This document shows positions 1 through 7,474 of a stretch of 42,021 nt of DNA, piece after piece. The DNA comes from Chloroflexota bacterium (GTDB lineage Bacteria; Chloroflexota; Anaerolineae; Aggregatilineales; Phototrophicaceae), in NCBI GenBank assembly GCA_026707665.1, contig JAPOWK010000078.1, positions 1 to 42,021 of the forward strand, read 5' to 3'. A model generated the notes under the pieces. The model ran no database searches and was not told the origin of the DNA. It worked only from the letters and a program-made list of their open reading frames with translations. The position numbers and the translations under genes were made by a program. How positions within the stretch are numbered: the first letter of the stretch is position 1; the number at the start of each line of letters is the position of its first letter.

Positions 1-583
1 GGCTGAAGTTCTCTTCCGAGCATTCCAGCGAGGCGGCGCCGATGCAATCTTCAAACTGCGCCTTTTGGATGATGGGCGTGAGGAATCCCACGAAGGGTCC
101 ATAGGGGAAGGGCTTTGGACCAGAGAAAGTGATCTTGACCGTCTGGTCGTCAAGCGCTTCGATTGATTCTACGCCGTCGAATTGGCTGAGGACCGTGCAG
201 CCCGTTTCCGGATGCAGGCAGAATTCGCCGCTGAACACGACATCGTCGGCAGTCAGAGGCGTGCCATCGGACCAGAGGATGCCCTCGGAGAGCGTCCAGG
301 TGATGGTGGTCAAATCCTCGGAGACGCCGCCGTTTTCAACGGTCGGAATCTCGTCGACGAGCCAGGGCACCATTTCACCGTCAGGGTTGTAGCGCGCCAA
401 AGGCTCCAGAACAGATGCGGCCGCTTCAAATTCTTTTGTACCGGTCCCCAAATAGGGGTTCATCTGAGACGCCGCCTGCCAAAATAGAATGGTGACGGTG
501 TCGTCGTCTTGGGCGATGGACAAGCCGGAAAATGACGAGAGCGCCATCACCACGATCAATAGAAGCGTAAGTTTGGTTTTCAT
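1..583 (-). CDS. ABC transporter substrate-binding protein, family 5 (partial, N-terminal part)
   Basis: This is the N-terminal ~194 residues of a periplasmic/extracytoplasmic solute-binding protein of the SBP_bac_5 (peptide/nickel) family; the rest lies beyond the left edge. It begins at ATG 583 with a GAGGTAAGC ribosome-binding stretch just upstream. Residues 1-24 form a signal peptide (MKTKLTLLLIVVMALSSF..., cleavage likely after GLSIA) with no lipobox Cys. Family hallmarks seen are 'VLEPLARYNPDGEMVPWL' and 'WSDGTPLTADDVVF'. It is clearly paralogous to the next gene (750-2465), which shares the same order of motifs, so the two are a tandem duplication. No permease or ATPase gene is visible here; any would lie to the left, downstream on this strand. 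The ligand cannot be told from sequence. Confidence 0.85.
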   Translation of the reverse strand, partial: MKTKLTLLLIVVMALSSFSGLSIAQDDDTVTILFWQAASQMNPYLGTGTKEFEAAASVLEPLARYNPDGEMVPWLVDEIPTVENGGVSEDLTTITWTLSEGILWSDGTPLTADDVVFSGEFCLHPETGCTVLSQFDGVESIEALDDQTVKITFSGPKPFPYGPFVGFLTPIIQKAQFEDCIGAASLECSEENFS

Positions 584-627
584 GCTTACCTCGCTGCAAA
601 ATAGATTGTCCGAGATTGTGCAGCGCA

Positions 628-657
628 ATTATACCGAATAATGATTCAATTTCGCAA
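628..657 (-). promoter_or_regulatory. Sigma70-type promoter of the left-edge SBP gene
   Basis: On the minus strand a -35 box TTGCGA (652-657) and a perfect -10 box TATAAT (628-633) are separated by 18 bp. Transcription would start near 621, giving a leader of about 38 nt before ATG 583. The same architecture (18-bp spacer, TATAAT) precedes the paralogous downstream gene. Confidence 0.6.
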
Positions 658-689
658 ATCGCAGCTGCCAGCGACCGGCTGCACCGTCG

Positions 690-723
690 ACATAAGAAAA
701 GAGGCGCGCCGGAGCGCACCTCT
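690..723 (-). terminator. Rho-independent terminator after the second family-5 SBP gene
   Basis: Read on the minus strand, 723 to 700 forms a 10-bp hairpin, AGAGGTGCGC / GCGCGCCTCT, closed by a UCCG (UNCG-type) tetraloop and followed by TTTTC. The only non-Watson-Crick pair is a T-G wobble on this strand, which becomes a C-A mismatch on the plus strand. It lies 27 nt past the stop codon of the gene at 750-2465 and separates it from the next SBP gene. Confidence 0.75.
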
Positions 724-749
724 AAAACTTGCTCAGAGACTAGAGCCGC

Positions 750-2465
750 CTACATATCTGCGCGATGCCAGTCCTCGATATTCCACATTTCGGAATCCCA
801 GCCGTTGATGTCCACGCCGCCCAGGGAATTGGCGTAAGCGGAGGAAGCCGAGGAACGGTAGACCAGCGGAATCAGAGCGTATTCCTGGACCAGGATGTCG
901 TTCAAGCGAATGATGATCGCAGCGCGCGCGTCTTGCCCGGCGGTGCTGCTCAGTTCATCAAGCGCGGCATCATAGTCGGCACTGCACAAGCGAATGATGT
1001 TGGAGCCAGTCCAGTTGTTATCCGGTCTTGGCGCCTGTCCACAGCGATTGTTGGAAAGCAGACTTTCCATATCGGGGGATGACGAACCGGTGGTGTACAT
1101 CTCCACATCGGAGAAGAACTTCTGATAGGTATCGGGGCTGGCCGGGTCGCCGCCGAAAAAGACGCCAGCGTCGATATTTCTCAGCTCGGTCTCGATGCCG
1201 ATTTCGCCCCACCACTGCTTGATCAGCGCCTGGGTGTTCTGGCGCACGGCGTTGGTGCTGGTCTGATACTGAACGCGCAATTCGTGACCATCGTATTCGC
1301 GGATGCCATCACCGTTGGAATCGAGGACGCCAGCTTCATCCAGAAGCGCATTGGCGCCGGCGATGTCCTGATCGCAAGTGTTGTTCGGTGAGACGTTGGA
1401 GGCCGGTGAATTGATGAAATTGCAGGTCGCTTTCCCCGAACGGCCGTAGAGCTGCGTGGCGATGATATTGCGGTCGATCGCCATCGACATCGCTTGGCGG
1501 ATAGCCATGTTCTGGAGGAAGGGATGCGGGTTCGAGCCATCTTCCATCCAAACGGAACGGTCGGGATTGTCCGGGCTGGGATCGGTGCCGTTGATCCAAA
1601 TGGTTTCAATCGCCTGCCCGTAGGCTACCACGACCTGGCCATTGCCAGCCGCTTCCATCGAGTCCAAGACGGCCGGTGAAATCTGCAAGTTCCAGGCGTA
1701 ATCGGCTTCGCCCGTTTCCAATACGGCGCGCGCGGCCGATTCGGCATCGCCGCCACCCTTGAAGACGACACGATCAAAGAAGGGCTTGCCCATATCGGCA
1801 TCGCGGTAATTCTCGTTGCGGACGTAGGTGACGACATCGTTGGGGCGGAAATCTTCTACAACGAAGGGTCCCGTGCCAATCGGAGCGAAGTTCTCATCGC
1901 TGCAAGCCGACATCTGCGCGCCCAGGCAATCGCCAAATTGCGCTTTCTGCAAGATGGGTTGGATATGCGAAACGAAGGGGCGGAATGGATTCGGCTTAGG
2001 CGCGTCAAAGGTCACGGTGACCTGATGCATGCCCATTGCTTCCACGCTCACCACACCAACAAACTCATCGCCCTGGACGCAGCCCGCTTCCGGATGGGTG
2101 CAGTATTCCCAAGTGAAGACGACATCATCGGCGGTGAAGGGACTGCCATCCGACCATACGATGTCATCGCGCAGGTTCCAGGTAATGGAAGTAAGATCTT
2201 CGCTGATGCCGCCGTTTTCCAGCGTGGGAACCTCGGTCGCCAATAAGAGATTTAACGAGCCATCCGGCGCCCAGTTCGCCAGTGGTTCCAAAACGATAGC
2301 CGAGGCATCGATATCCTTGGTGCCACCGGAGAGGTAGGGATTCAGGATCGAACTGGCTTGCCAATACAAAATCGATACTTCATTCATGTCTTGGGCTATA
2401 GCGGGCGCCCCGAATGACGCAAGCGCCATAACCAAGATGAATAAAACGGAAAGTTTGCTTTTCAT
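750..2465 (-). CDS. ABC transporter substrate-binding protein, family 5 (peptide/nickel type)
   Basis: This is a complete 571-residue SBP_bac_5 solute-binding protein. I place the start at ATG 2465, preceded by GCGAGGAAACGC, because an earlier in-frame ATG at 2537 falls inside the promoter. Residues 1-24 form a signal peptide (core LSVLFILVMALASFG, cleavage after PAIA), not a lipoprotein. The family signature is at residues 104-117 (WSDGSPFTADDVVF), and 'VLEPLANWAPDGSL' lies at 58-71. The mature protein should bind oligopeptides or a similar small ligand outside the membrane and deliver it to an ABC permease. No permease or ATPase is adjacent. It is a tandem paralogue of the left-edge gene but has its own promoter and terminator, so the two can be regulated separately. 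The ligand is unknown. Confidence 0.9.
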   Translation of the reverse strand: MKSKLSVLFILVMALASFGAPAIAQDMNEVSILYWQASSILNPYLSGGTKDIDASAIVLEPLANWAPDGSLNLLLATEVPTLENGGISEDLTSITWNLRDDIVWSDGSPFTADDVVFTWEYCTHPEAGCVQGDEFVGVVSVEAMGMHQVTVTFDAPKPNPFRPFVSHIQPILQKAQFGDCLGAQMSACSDENFAPIGTGPFVVEDFRPNDVVTYVRNENYRDADMGKPFFDRVVFKGGGDAESAARAVLETGEADYAWNLQISPAVLDSMEAAGNGQVVVAYGQAIETIWINGTDPSPDNPDRSVWMEDGSNPHPFLQNMAIRQAMSMAIDRNIIATQLYGRSGKATCNFINSPASNVSPNNTCDQDIAGANALLDEAGVLDSNGDGIREYDGHELRVQYQTSTNAVRQNTQALIKQWWGEIGIETELRNIDAGVFFGGDPASPDTYQKFFSDVEMYTTGSSSPDMESLLSNNRCGQAPRPDNNWTGSNIIRLCSADYDAALDELSSTAGQDARAAIIIRLNDILVQEYALIPLVYRSSASSAYANSLGGVDINGWDSEMWNIEDWHRADM

Positions 2466-2514
2466 GCGTTTCCTCGCTGATAGATTGAACATTCGACAGA
2501 TGTACTGCGTCGTA

Positions 2515-2544
2515 ATTATACCGGTCTTCAACGCCATTTGACAA
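2515..2544 (-). promoter_or_regulatory. Sigma70-type promoter of the second SBP gene
   Basis: The minus strand has -35 TTGTCA (2539-2544), an 18-bp spacer and -10 TATAAT (2515-2520). The predicted start near 2508 leaves a leader of about 43 nt. This placement rules out the in-frame ATG at 2537 as the translation start. Confidence 0.65.
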
Positions 2545-2617
2545 TGCTAATCAAATTTGAAGTAGATTACCGCCTTTTGCCCGTCGCTGGCGGCGAGTGG
2601 CGCATAACGCCCAGCGA

Positions 2618-3334
2618 CTAGCCGTCCAGATGGGGCCGCCGCAGCAGGTTTATCAAGATGGCCAGGATGACCTTGATCATGTAATAGACCGAGCGCAGCG
2701 GGGTAATCGAGGAGTCGCCGTGCTGGCGCGGGATCATCCGCACCGGTGTCTCCACCTGGCGCAGGCCGCTGCGATGCAGCATCACGATCGCTTCCGGCTC
2801 GGGATAATCATGGGGATAGGCGGCGGCGAAGAGTTTGATGGCGCTGCGATTAAAGGCGGAGCAGCCGGATGTGGGATCGGTGACGCGCTGGCCAATGACG
2901 CGGGTGAGCAATCGCGCCAGAATCGCGCTGCCCAACCGCCGCAAGAGTGGCGTGCCATAATCGCCATGTTCGTCAATAAAGCGCGAGCCGATGACGACAT
3001 CAACATCGTCCGAAGCCAAGCGAGCGAGCAGGTCGCTATTGTTCTGGGGCGCGTGCTGGCCGTCGCCATCGTTGCGCACGACGATGTCGTAATCATTTGC
3101 CAGCGCGAATTGGAAACCAGCCTGCACCGCCGCGCCAATGCCGAGGTTGTACGGCAATTCCAGCACGAACGCGCCCGCCCCGCGCGCTTCCGCTGTCGTA
3201 TCGTCGCTCGAGCCGTCATCGACGACCAATATATCCGCCCCCACCAGCAGATCGCGAATGCCGCGAACGGTCCGCGCGATGCTGCGCCCTTCATTTAGCG
3301 CCGGCAATATCACCAGGATGCGCGCTGCGCTCAT
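2618..3334 (-). CDS. DPM1-like glycosyltransferase family 2 (polyprenyl-phosphate glycosyltransferase)
   Basis: This 238-residue GT-A enzyme matches the DPM1/dolichol-phosphate mannosyltransferase branch of GT2. Visible motifs are 'ILPALNEG' (9-16), the nucleotide-binding 'VVDDGSSDDT' (37-46), the metal-binding 'DGDGQH' (89-94) and the downstream 'GSRF' and 'DPTSGCSAFNR' stretches typical of the family. The C-terminal 'YYMIKVILAILINLLRR' is hydrophobic and may associate with the membrane, but there are not the two to four TM helices of larger homologues. Family knowledge suggests it transfers a hexose from a nucleotide sugar to a polyprenyl phosphate. That product is the donor used by GT-C enzymes, and two GT-C genes occur in this window (10360 and 16534). 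Start ATG 3334 follows GGGGAG. The sugar is not predictable. Confidence 0.85.
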   Translation of the reverse strand: MSAARILVILPALNEGRSIARTVRGIRDLLVGADILVVDDGSSDDTTAEARGAGAFVLELPYNLGIGAAVQAGFQFALANDYDIVVRNDGDGQHAPQNNSDLLARLASDDVDVVIGSRFIDEHGDYGTPLLRRLGSAILARLLTRVIGQRVTDPTSGCSAFNRSAIKLFAAAYPHDYPEPEAIVMLHRSGLRQVETPVRMIPRQHGDSSITPLRSVYYMIKVILAILINLLRRPHLDG

Positions 3335-3567
3335 TTGACATTACTCCCCTACGGGCGATGTTACGACGGGACCGGCGGCCTGAATAGGTCACAATGCTCC
3401 GGTGAGCCAAGACATGAGCGCGGCGGTATGGTTGGACGTCCTCGCCGCTGCGTTGAGCTATTGCGACGACAATATAACCTGTTGTAAGCTGAAACTAGAC
3501 CCAAGATTAACATCCCGCCCGATTTACAATGGCTCTACGTTTGCCAGGCGTCTTTCAGTAAATCCCT

Positions 3568-4350
3568 ATGCAAGATCAGGTTTCACTCAGCGCCGGTATC
3601 GGCAACTTCTATGAATGCGTTGAACTTGCCCGTGAACAAGGTCTCGGCATCGAGCTGTTCGCCTTTTCGCTGCCCAGCGTCCTGGATGGTGAATGGCGGA
3701 AGCTGGACAAGGAATATCGAGCCGCGCTAGCAGCCTTGCCCGGACCCGTAACAATGCACGGTCCCTTTATGGATCTGGTATCGGGCAGCCCCGATGAGCG
3801 CATCAATATGGTTTGCTACGGCCGATACGAGCACGTCATACGCATCGCCGCCGGCCTCGGCGCGCGGCAAGTGGTGTTTCATGCCAATTACATCGGTTTG
3901 CTGCATAACGATTTCTACCGCCAGGGCTGGCATCAGCGCAATGTCGATTTCTGGGGTCCGCTCGGCGATTACGCCCGGGCCTACGGTGTGGTGGTCGCCA
4001 TCGAGAATATGTGGGAGTTCGACCCGACCATCATTGGAAACCTGCTGCGAGAACTCGATCATCCTTATCTGAAAGCCTGCATTGACGTGGGGCATGCCAC
4101 TCTGTTTTCAGACCCCGATGTGACCTTCGCCGATTGGCTGGAAACGCTGGCCCCCTGGGTGACTGAATTGCACATGAACAATAACAACGGCGTTATGGAT
4201 GAGCATTACGGCTTCGATTGGGATCAGGGTGTATTGGATTATGCCCAGCTCCTGCCCGAACTGCGTCAACTGCCGAATAAGCCCTTGATGGTGCTGGAGA
4301 TGGACCGGGTCGAAGACATGAAAACAAGCTTGCGCTATTTTGATTTGTAG
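3568..4350 (+). CDS. Sugar phosphate isomerase/epimerase (xylose isomerase-like TIM barrel)
   Basis: This 260-residue protein has the AP-endonuclease-2/xylose-isomerase-like TIM barrel fold. Likely metal ligands and active-site residues stand at barrel strand ends: H64 (TMHGPF), H105 (VVFHANY), E146 (VAIENMW), D173 and H176 (CIDVGHA), H202 (ELHMNNN), D211/H213 (DEHYG), and the Glu of 'LEMDRVED' near the C-terminus. This is the usual divalent-metal pattern of the superfamily. Members isomerise or epimerise sugars and inositols, or act as endonuclease IV. The compact length and absence of DNA-binding loops favour a sugar enzyme, but the substrate cannot be assigned. Start is ATG 3568. It stands alone, divergent from the DPM1-like gene, with a 233-bp intergenic region holding no recognisable RNA. 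Confidence 0.8.
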   Translation: MQDQVSLSAGIGNFYECVELAREQGLGIELFAFSLPSVLDGEWRKLDKEYRAALAALPGPVTMHGPFMDLVSGSPDERINMVCYGRYEHVIRIAAGLGARQVVFHANYIGLLHNDFYRQGWHQRNVDFWGPLGDYARAYGVVVAIENMWEFDPTIIGNLLRELDHPYLKACIDVGHATLFSDPDVTFADWLETLAPWVTELHMNNNNGVMDEHYGFDWDQGVLDYAQLLPELRQLPNKPLMVLEMDRVEDMKTSLRYFDL

Positions 4351-4484
4351 GCGCGAGTCGGTGAATCGCCGGTTGCAATTCGGCGCGGCGGGCGGACGAG
4401 ACAAACCGCGCGTAGGTCGCGTAGACACTGACCGCCGACACTGCGCTTCAAACGCCCCTACAAATTTGCGCTTTGATTATGATC

Positions 4485-4510
4485 TGTAGGGGCGAGGCGG
4501 TGACTCGCCC
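4485..4510. repeat. Dispersed palindrome, TGTAGGGGCGA...TCGCCC family
   Basis: A short imperfect palindrome begins TGTAGGGGCGAG and ends ACTCGCCC. The same family recurs in other intergenic spaces of the window (5876-5949, 6797-6822, 20234-20306, 38651-38725). A degenerate piece lies at about 4350-4371, and 'cgcccctacaaa' near 4454 is a half copy. Confidence 0.6.
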
Positions 4511-4533
4511 ACAGTATTTGTCTGTACAACAAC

Positions 4534-4582
4534 ACGCAAAGTATTTTGCGTTGGCGGCGGCATGGTCGCGGGGGAGTCTACA
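4534..4582. repeat. Repeat with ACGCAA..TATTTTGCGT palindrome at the 3' end of the TPR gene
   Basis: An 18-bp near-palindrome, ACGCAAAGTATTTTGCGT (4534-4551), and about 30 following bases ending in TCTACAG recur almost unchanged at 6062-6111. Each copy sits exactly at the stop codon of a minus-strand gene. It may act as a transcription end or mRNA-stability hairpin. Confidence 0.5.
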
Positions 4583-4585
4583 GTC

Positions 4586-5842
4586 TTAACCGGCAGTGCC
4601 GTCGTCTTCGAGGGCGGCGCGTCCAATGTATGTTGGATCGCAATCCGGGATAATCGCTTCGATATCGGCGGCGAACTTCGGCGGGACGCTCGCCCGCGCC
4701 AGCCGCAGACCGGGCTCCAGATAGGCCATGGCGCGCGTGCAATTGCTGAGTAGAATCTGCGAATAACCCGCCCAGTAATAGTGCTGCGGATTCAGGCTGC
4801 CCAATTCGATCGCCTTCGCAAAGGAAGCGGCCGCGTCCTCAATCGAGCCGAGCCTTTCCTGTGCCCGGCCGAGCATGAAGTGACAGTAAAGATAGCTCGG
4901 GTTCAGGTCGACGCAATCTTGCAGATAGCGCAGCGCCTGGGCAGGATTGCCTTCAAAGCTGACCTCAATCTCGCCCAAGCGAAAAAGGGCGTGCGGATTA
5001 TAGGGATCGGCGTCGACGACCTGCTGCAAGAATTCTTGCGCCGTTTCGTAGTTGCCGAGATCCTTTTCGATGATTGCGATATCGATGGCGATGAATGCCA
5101 TGTTCTCCGCCAAGCCGTACGCAGTCTGGAAGTCGGCTAGAGCGCCGGCGAAATCGTTCCTGTTCCATTTGATGAGGCCGCGCGCGCGAAGGCCTTCCGC
5201 GCTGTCTGGCGCAGCTTCCAGCAAATCCGCCAGCAGCAGCTCGGCCCGCTCTGACTGGCCCAGGCTGCTGTAAACTTCGGCCAGATAAGCGTTTGCGCGG
5301 CGGTTGTCGGGGTCCAGCTCGAGCGCGTGCAGCGCCTTGCCGAGCGCCTCGGTCGCGCGTTTGTCCCAATCCAGCGCCCAGGCATATATCGCCCAAGCCT
5401 CCGCGTCAAAAGGATCGGCATTGACTGCCCGCGCGCCATAATCGACCGCCTGGTCATAGCGGCTCTCGTTAATCAGGCCAAGGGCGATGCGGCGATAGAC
5501 CTCGACCGAATTCGGCATCGATTCAGCGATGTCAATATACAGGTCGGTGGCTTCGTCGAGCGCGCCGCCGAGCCAGTAGTTGTTGGCTTCGACCAGGCTG
5601 TTGCTCGGGTCGATCGTCGGCGTGGGCGCTGGCACCGCCATAGTCGCGGCGGTATCCTCAAGCTGGCCGATGAAGTCGTAGACGGCGTTCTGCACGATCG
5701 GCGCCAGGGTGCCTCGATTAAGGATGATGACGATGCCGCTAGTAATCAATGCCAGCATCAGCAGGTAAAGGCTGAGCCGGCGGCAGCCGATGATGCTGCG
5801 CCGCTGCACTCCTTGATACTTTTTCGGCGTCCGGATTTGCAT
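4586..5842 (-). CDS. Membrane-anchored TPR-repeat protein
   Basis: This 418-residue protein has a basic N-terminus, one TM helix at about residues 22-42 (LSLYLLMLALITSGIVIIL), a short Pro-rich linker (VPAPTPTIDPS), then eight or more tetratricopeptide repeats up to about residue 390. Repeats show the classic pattern, for example 'AEAWAIYAWALDWDKRATEALGKALHALELDPDN' (in part) and 'PHALFRLGEIEVSFEGNPAQALRYL'. The topology implies a cytoplasmic N-tail with the TPR superhelix outside the membrane as a protein-protein interaction scaffold. Start is ATG 5842. There is no enzymatic domain and no partner is evident from context; neighbours are separated by repeats. A second, soluble TPR protein is encoded at 9590-10213. 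Confidence 0.8.
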   Translation of the reverse strand: MQIRTPKKYQGVQRRSIIGCRRLSLYLLMLALITSGIVIILNRGTLAPIVQNAVYDFIGQLEDTAATMAVPAPTPTIDPSNSLVEANNYWLGGALDEATDLYIDIAESMPNSVEVYRRIALGLINESRYDQAVDYGARAVNADPFDAEAWAIYAWALDWDKRATEALGKALHALELDPDNRRANAYLAEVYSSLGQSERAELLLADLLEAAPDSAEGLRARGLIKWNRNDFAGALADFQTAYGLAENMAFIAIDIAIIEKDLGNYETAQEFLQQVVDADPYNPHALFRLGEIEVSFEGNPAQALRYLQDCVDLNPSYLYCHFMLGRAQERLGSIEDAAASFAKAIELGSLNPQHYYWAGYSQILLSNCTRAMAYLEPGLRLARASVPPKFAADIEAIIPDCDPTYIGRAALEDDGTAG

Positions 5843-5875
5843 CTGCAGAAATCCCTAACCAGCATATTTCTGTGT

Positions 5876-5949
5876 GTACGGGTGAGCCGGTGGCTCGCCC
5901 CTACCGCTTTAGCTTGGTTTCGGGCGACTCACAGAGTCGCCCCTACAAT
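5876..5949. repeat. Two copies of the TAGGGGCGA/TCGCCCCTA palindrome family
   Basis: Two adjacent palindromic units, 5876-5904 (GTACGGGTGAGCC...CTCGCCCCTAC) and 5932-5949 (GGGCGACTC..GAGTCGCCCC), lie directly upstream of the TPR gene start. Confidence 0.6.
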
Positions 5950-5969
5950 TGAGCTGCGGCGGGCGTCAA

Positions 5970-6014
5970 ACCCCATCCCCCGGCCCCTTCCCCAGCGAGC
6001 TAGGGAAGGGGAGC
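5970..6014. repeat. Dispersed CCCCATCC..CCCCTTCCC-GGGAAGGGG hairpin repeat, copy A
   Basis: The repeat begins CCCCATCCCCCGGCCCC and contains a hairpin CCCCTTCCC / GGGAAGGGG around AGCGAGCTA. Near-identical copies are at 6864-6909, 18779-18821 and 37591-37632, with an inverted variant at 6987-7024. Confidence 0.65.
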
Positions 6015-6061
6015 TAAATCTTGCGACCACAGTATACATCCCGTGCCTTTTCCACAGTAGG

Positions 6062-6111
6062 ACGCAAGGTATTTTGCGTGGGCGGCAGCTGTGCCGGGCG
6101 TGTGTCTACAG
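6062..6111. repeat. Second copy of the ACGCAA..TATTTTGCGT repeat
   Basis: This copy matches 4534-4582 with few changes. Its end overlaps the last codons of the HAD gene, so the final residues and the TAG stop of that protein are encoded by repeat sequence. Confidence 0.5.
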
Positions 6112-6783
6112 CGGAACCAGATCGAAAAAGGCGCTCAAATCAGCCAGCAGGAAGTCGGGATTGGCGCTGACCAGTTGATCGCGCGGCACATAGCCGGTGC
6201 AGACGGCGACCGCGATGGCGTCAATGGCGCGCGCCGCCTGAATATCGTCGGGCGTATCGCCAATGACAACCGCATCGCCCCCCTTGATTGCGTGCCCCGT
6301 CAAGTCCCGCGCCCGCTGCAGCGCCAGCCGCGTCAGATCAGCGCGCTCAGCCGATTCATTTCCAAAGGCGCCGATCGGGAAAGTGACCGGATTGAAGCCG
6401 GCCATCTCCAGCTTGATCGCCGCCGTCTTTGAGGTATTGCCCGTGACCAAGCCGACCAGGGTATTTTCGCGCCGGCGCAGCGCGTTGACCAGCTCCAACG
6501 CGTGGGGGATGGCTTCAGCCGGGTAGCGCTCCCTTATCGCGCTCATGTGCCGGGCCATGACCGTCTCGTAAGCCGGCATCGCCCGCCCGACATCAGCCGC
6601 AGAAACACCATAGGGCGCAAGCAATTCGGCGATGATGCGCCAATCGGTCTTGCCGCCGAAGACATGATTGTCGAGGTCGCCGGTCCTGCCGAAGCACTCA
6701 AGCATGGCCTGGCGCTTGGCTTCGCGGCCGATGCCGCGGCTGATGAGCAGCGTACCGTCTATGTCGAAGAGGACGAGCTTCAT
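6106..6783 (-). CDS. HAD-superfamily hydrolase (phosphoglycolate phosphatase-like)
   Basis: This 225-residue phosphatase belongs to the haloacid dehalogenase superfamily, subfamily with an alpha-helical cap. Motif I is 'FDIDGTLL' (D7 nucleophile, D9 acid/base), motif II is 'LVTGNT' (T114), a motif III Lys lies after it (about K124), and motif IV is 'VVIGDTPDD' (D176, D179/D180). The cap between residues 15 and 90 is predominantly helical. The family removes phosphate from small metabolites such as phosphoglycolate; the natural substrate here is not predictable. Start is ATG 6783 with no strong Shine-Dalgarno. Upstream sequence is repeat-derived, and the 3' end runs into a repeat (6062-6111). 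It appears monocistronic. Confidence 0.85.
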   Translation of the reverse strand: MKLVLFDIDGTLLISRGIGREAKRQAMLECFGRTGDLDNHVFGGKTDWRIIAELLAPYGVSAADVGRAMPAYETVMARHMSAIRERYPAEAIPHALELVNALRRRENTLVGLVTGNTSKTAAIKLEMAGFNPVTFPIGAFGNESAERADLTRLALQRARDLTGHAIKGGDAVVIGDTPDDIQAARAIDAIAVAVCTGYVPRDQLVSANPDFLLADLSAFFDLVPL

Positions 6784-6796
6784 GGGATTGTGTTTG

Positions 6797-6822
6797 CGGG
6801 CGACTCAAGAGTCGCCTCTACA
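6797..6822. repeat. Palindrome of the GGGCGA..TCGCC(T/C)CTACA family
   Basis: GCGGGCGACTCAAGAGTCGCCTCTACA lies immediately upstream of the HAD gene and abuts the left end of the MITE-like element. Confidence 0.55.
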
Positions 6823-7070
6823 GGGCTTGTCCGGTACTGGTTCATACTTGCTCGCTTTTTTCACCCCATCCCCCCAACCCCCTTCCCCAGCGAGCTAGGG
6901 AAGGGGGAGCGCTTTCGCCGCAAACAAGGTCGCTAGGATTTCTCAGTGATACAGCAGCCGAATCTCCCAATCTTGGCGTTGAGTCACCCTTCCCCAGTTC
7001 ACTGGGGAAGGGCCGGGGATGGGGTAAAACAGCGCTGGCTACAGGCATTCTTTAGTACCGGACAAGCCCT
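6822..7070. mobile_element. MITE-like element with 17-bp perfect terminal inverted repeats
   Basis: AGGGCTTGTCCGGTACT at 6822-6838 is matched exactly, in inverted orientation, by 7054-7070. The 249-bp segment between them has no coding capacity. It holds two G/C-rich hairpin repeats in opposite orientation (6864-6909 and 6987-7024), so the whole unit could fold into one long stem. This is the structure of a non-autonomous miniature transposable element. A target-site duplication is not clear: left flank ctctac, right flank acagc. It accounts for most of the 306-bp gap between the HAD and DUF1330 genes. Confidence 0.55.
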
Positions 7071-7089
7071 ACAGCTTTCGCCATGATTG

Positions 7090-7380
7090 CTACTCCGCGC
7101 CCTCGATGACGACGAAGGAGGCTTGCGCCGCGCCCTCACGCACCTTGATCGCCGCCTGGTATTCGTCGGAGTTGTACATGCGCTGCACCGCCTCGACGCT
7201 GTCGAATTTGAGCAGGACGATGCGTTCGGGCTGGTCGGGTCCTTCGAGGATGACTTTGTCGCCGCCGCGGATGAGGAATTTGCCGCCGTATTTCTCGGCG
7301 ATGGCGGGGGTCAGCTTCATGTATTCCCGGTACTGCTCCATGTCGGTGACGTTGGCGCGGACCAAGAGGTAGGCGGGCAT
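7090..7380 (-). CDS. DUF1330 domain protein
   Basis: This 96-residue protein covers the whole DUF1330 domain, a ferredoxin-like dimeric alpha/beta barrel fold related to ABM/EthD-type proteins. Characteristic stretches are 'AYLLVRANVTDMEQYREYM' (3-21), 'GGKFLIRGGDKVILEG' (31-46) and 'IVLLKFDSVEAVQRMYNSDEY' (in part, 54 onwards). The biochemical role of the family is not established. Start ATG 7380 has a strong AAGGAGTGAACC ribosome-binding site. Its upstream region is shared divergently with the tRNA-Sec promoter. Confidence 0.85.
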   Translation of the reverse strand: MPAYLLVRANVTDMEQYREYMKLTPAIAEKYGGKFLIRGGDKVILEGPDQPERIVLLKFDSVEAVQRMYNSDEYQAAIKVREGAAQASFVVIEGAE

Positions 7381-7434
7381 GGTTCACTCCTTCGCTGGGT
7401 TGGCGTTCGCTCCATGATAACGCTTATCACTGTA

Positions 7435-7462
7435 TTGAAGTAGGGGTGGCGCTCGGTATAAT
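7435..7462 (+). promoter_or_regulatory. Promoter of the tRNA-Sec gene
   Basis: A -35 box TTGAAG (7435-7440) and a perfect -10 box TATAAT (7457-7462) are 16 bp apart. The -10 ends 12 bp before the first base of the mature tRNA, the expected spacing for a tRNA promoter. Confidence 0.75.
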
Positions 7463-7474
7463 GGCGGGACGCGA

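Noticed and set aside
2582..2617. GTCGCTGG/CCAGCGAC hairpin just after the DPM1-like gene as a terminator
   Set aside because: The loop is long and no T-run follows on the relevant strand, so I do not call it a terminator.
5327..6178. A 283-codon plus-strand frame crossing the start of the TPR gene and repeats
   Set aside because: It runs through intergenic repeats and opposite the TPR coding sequence, with no recognisable protein.
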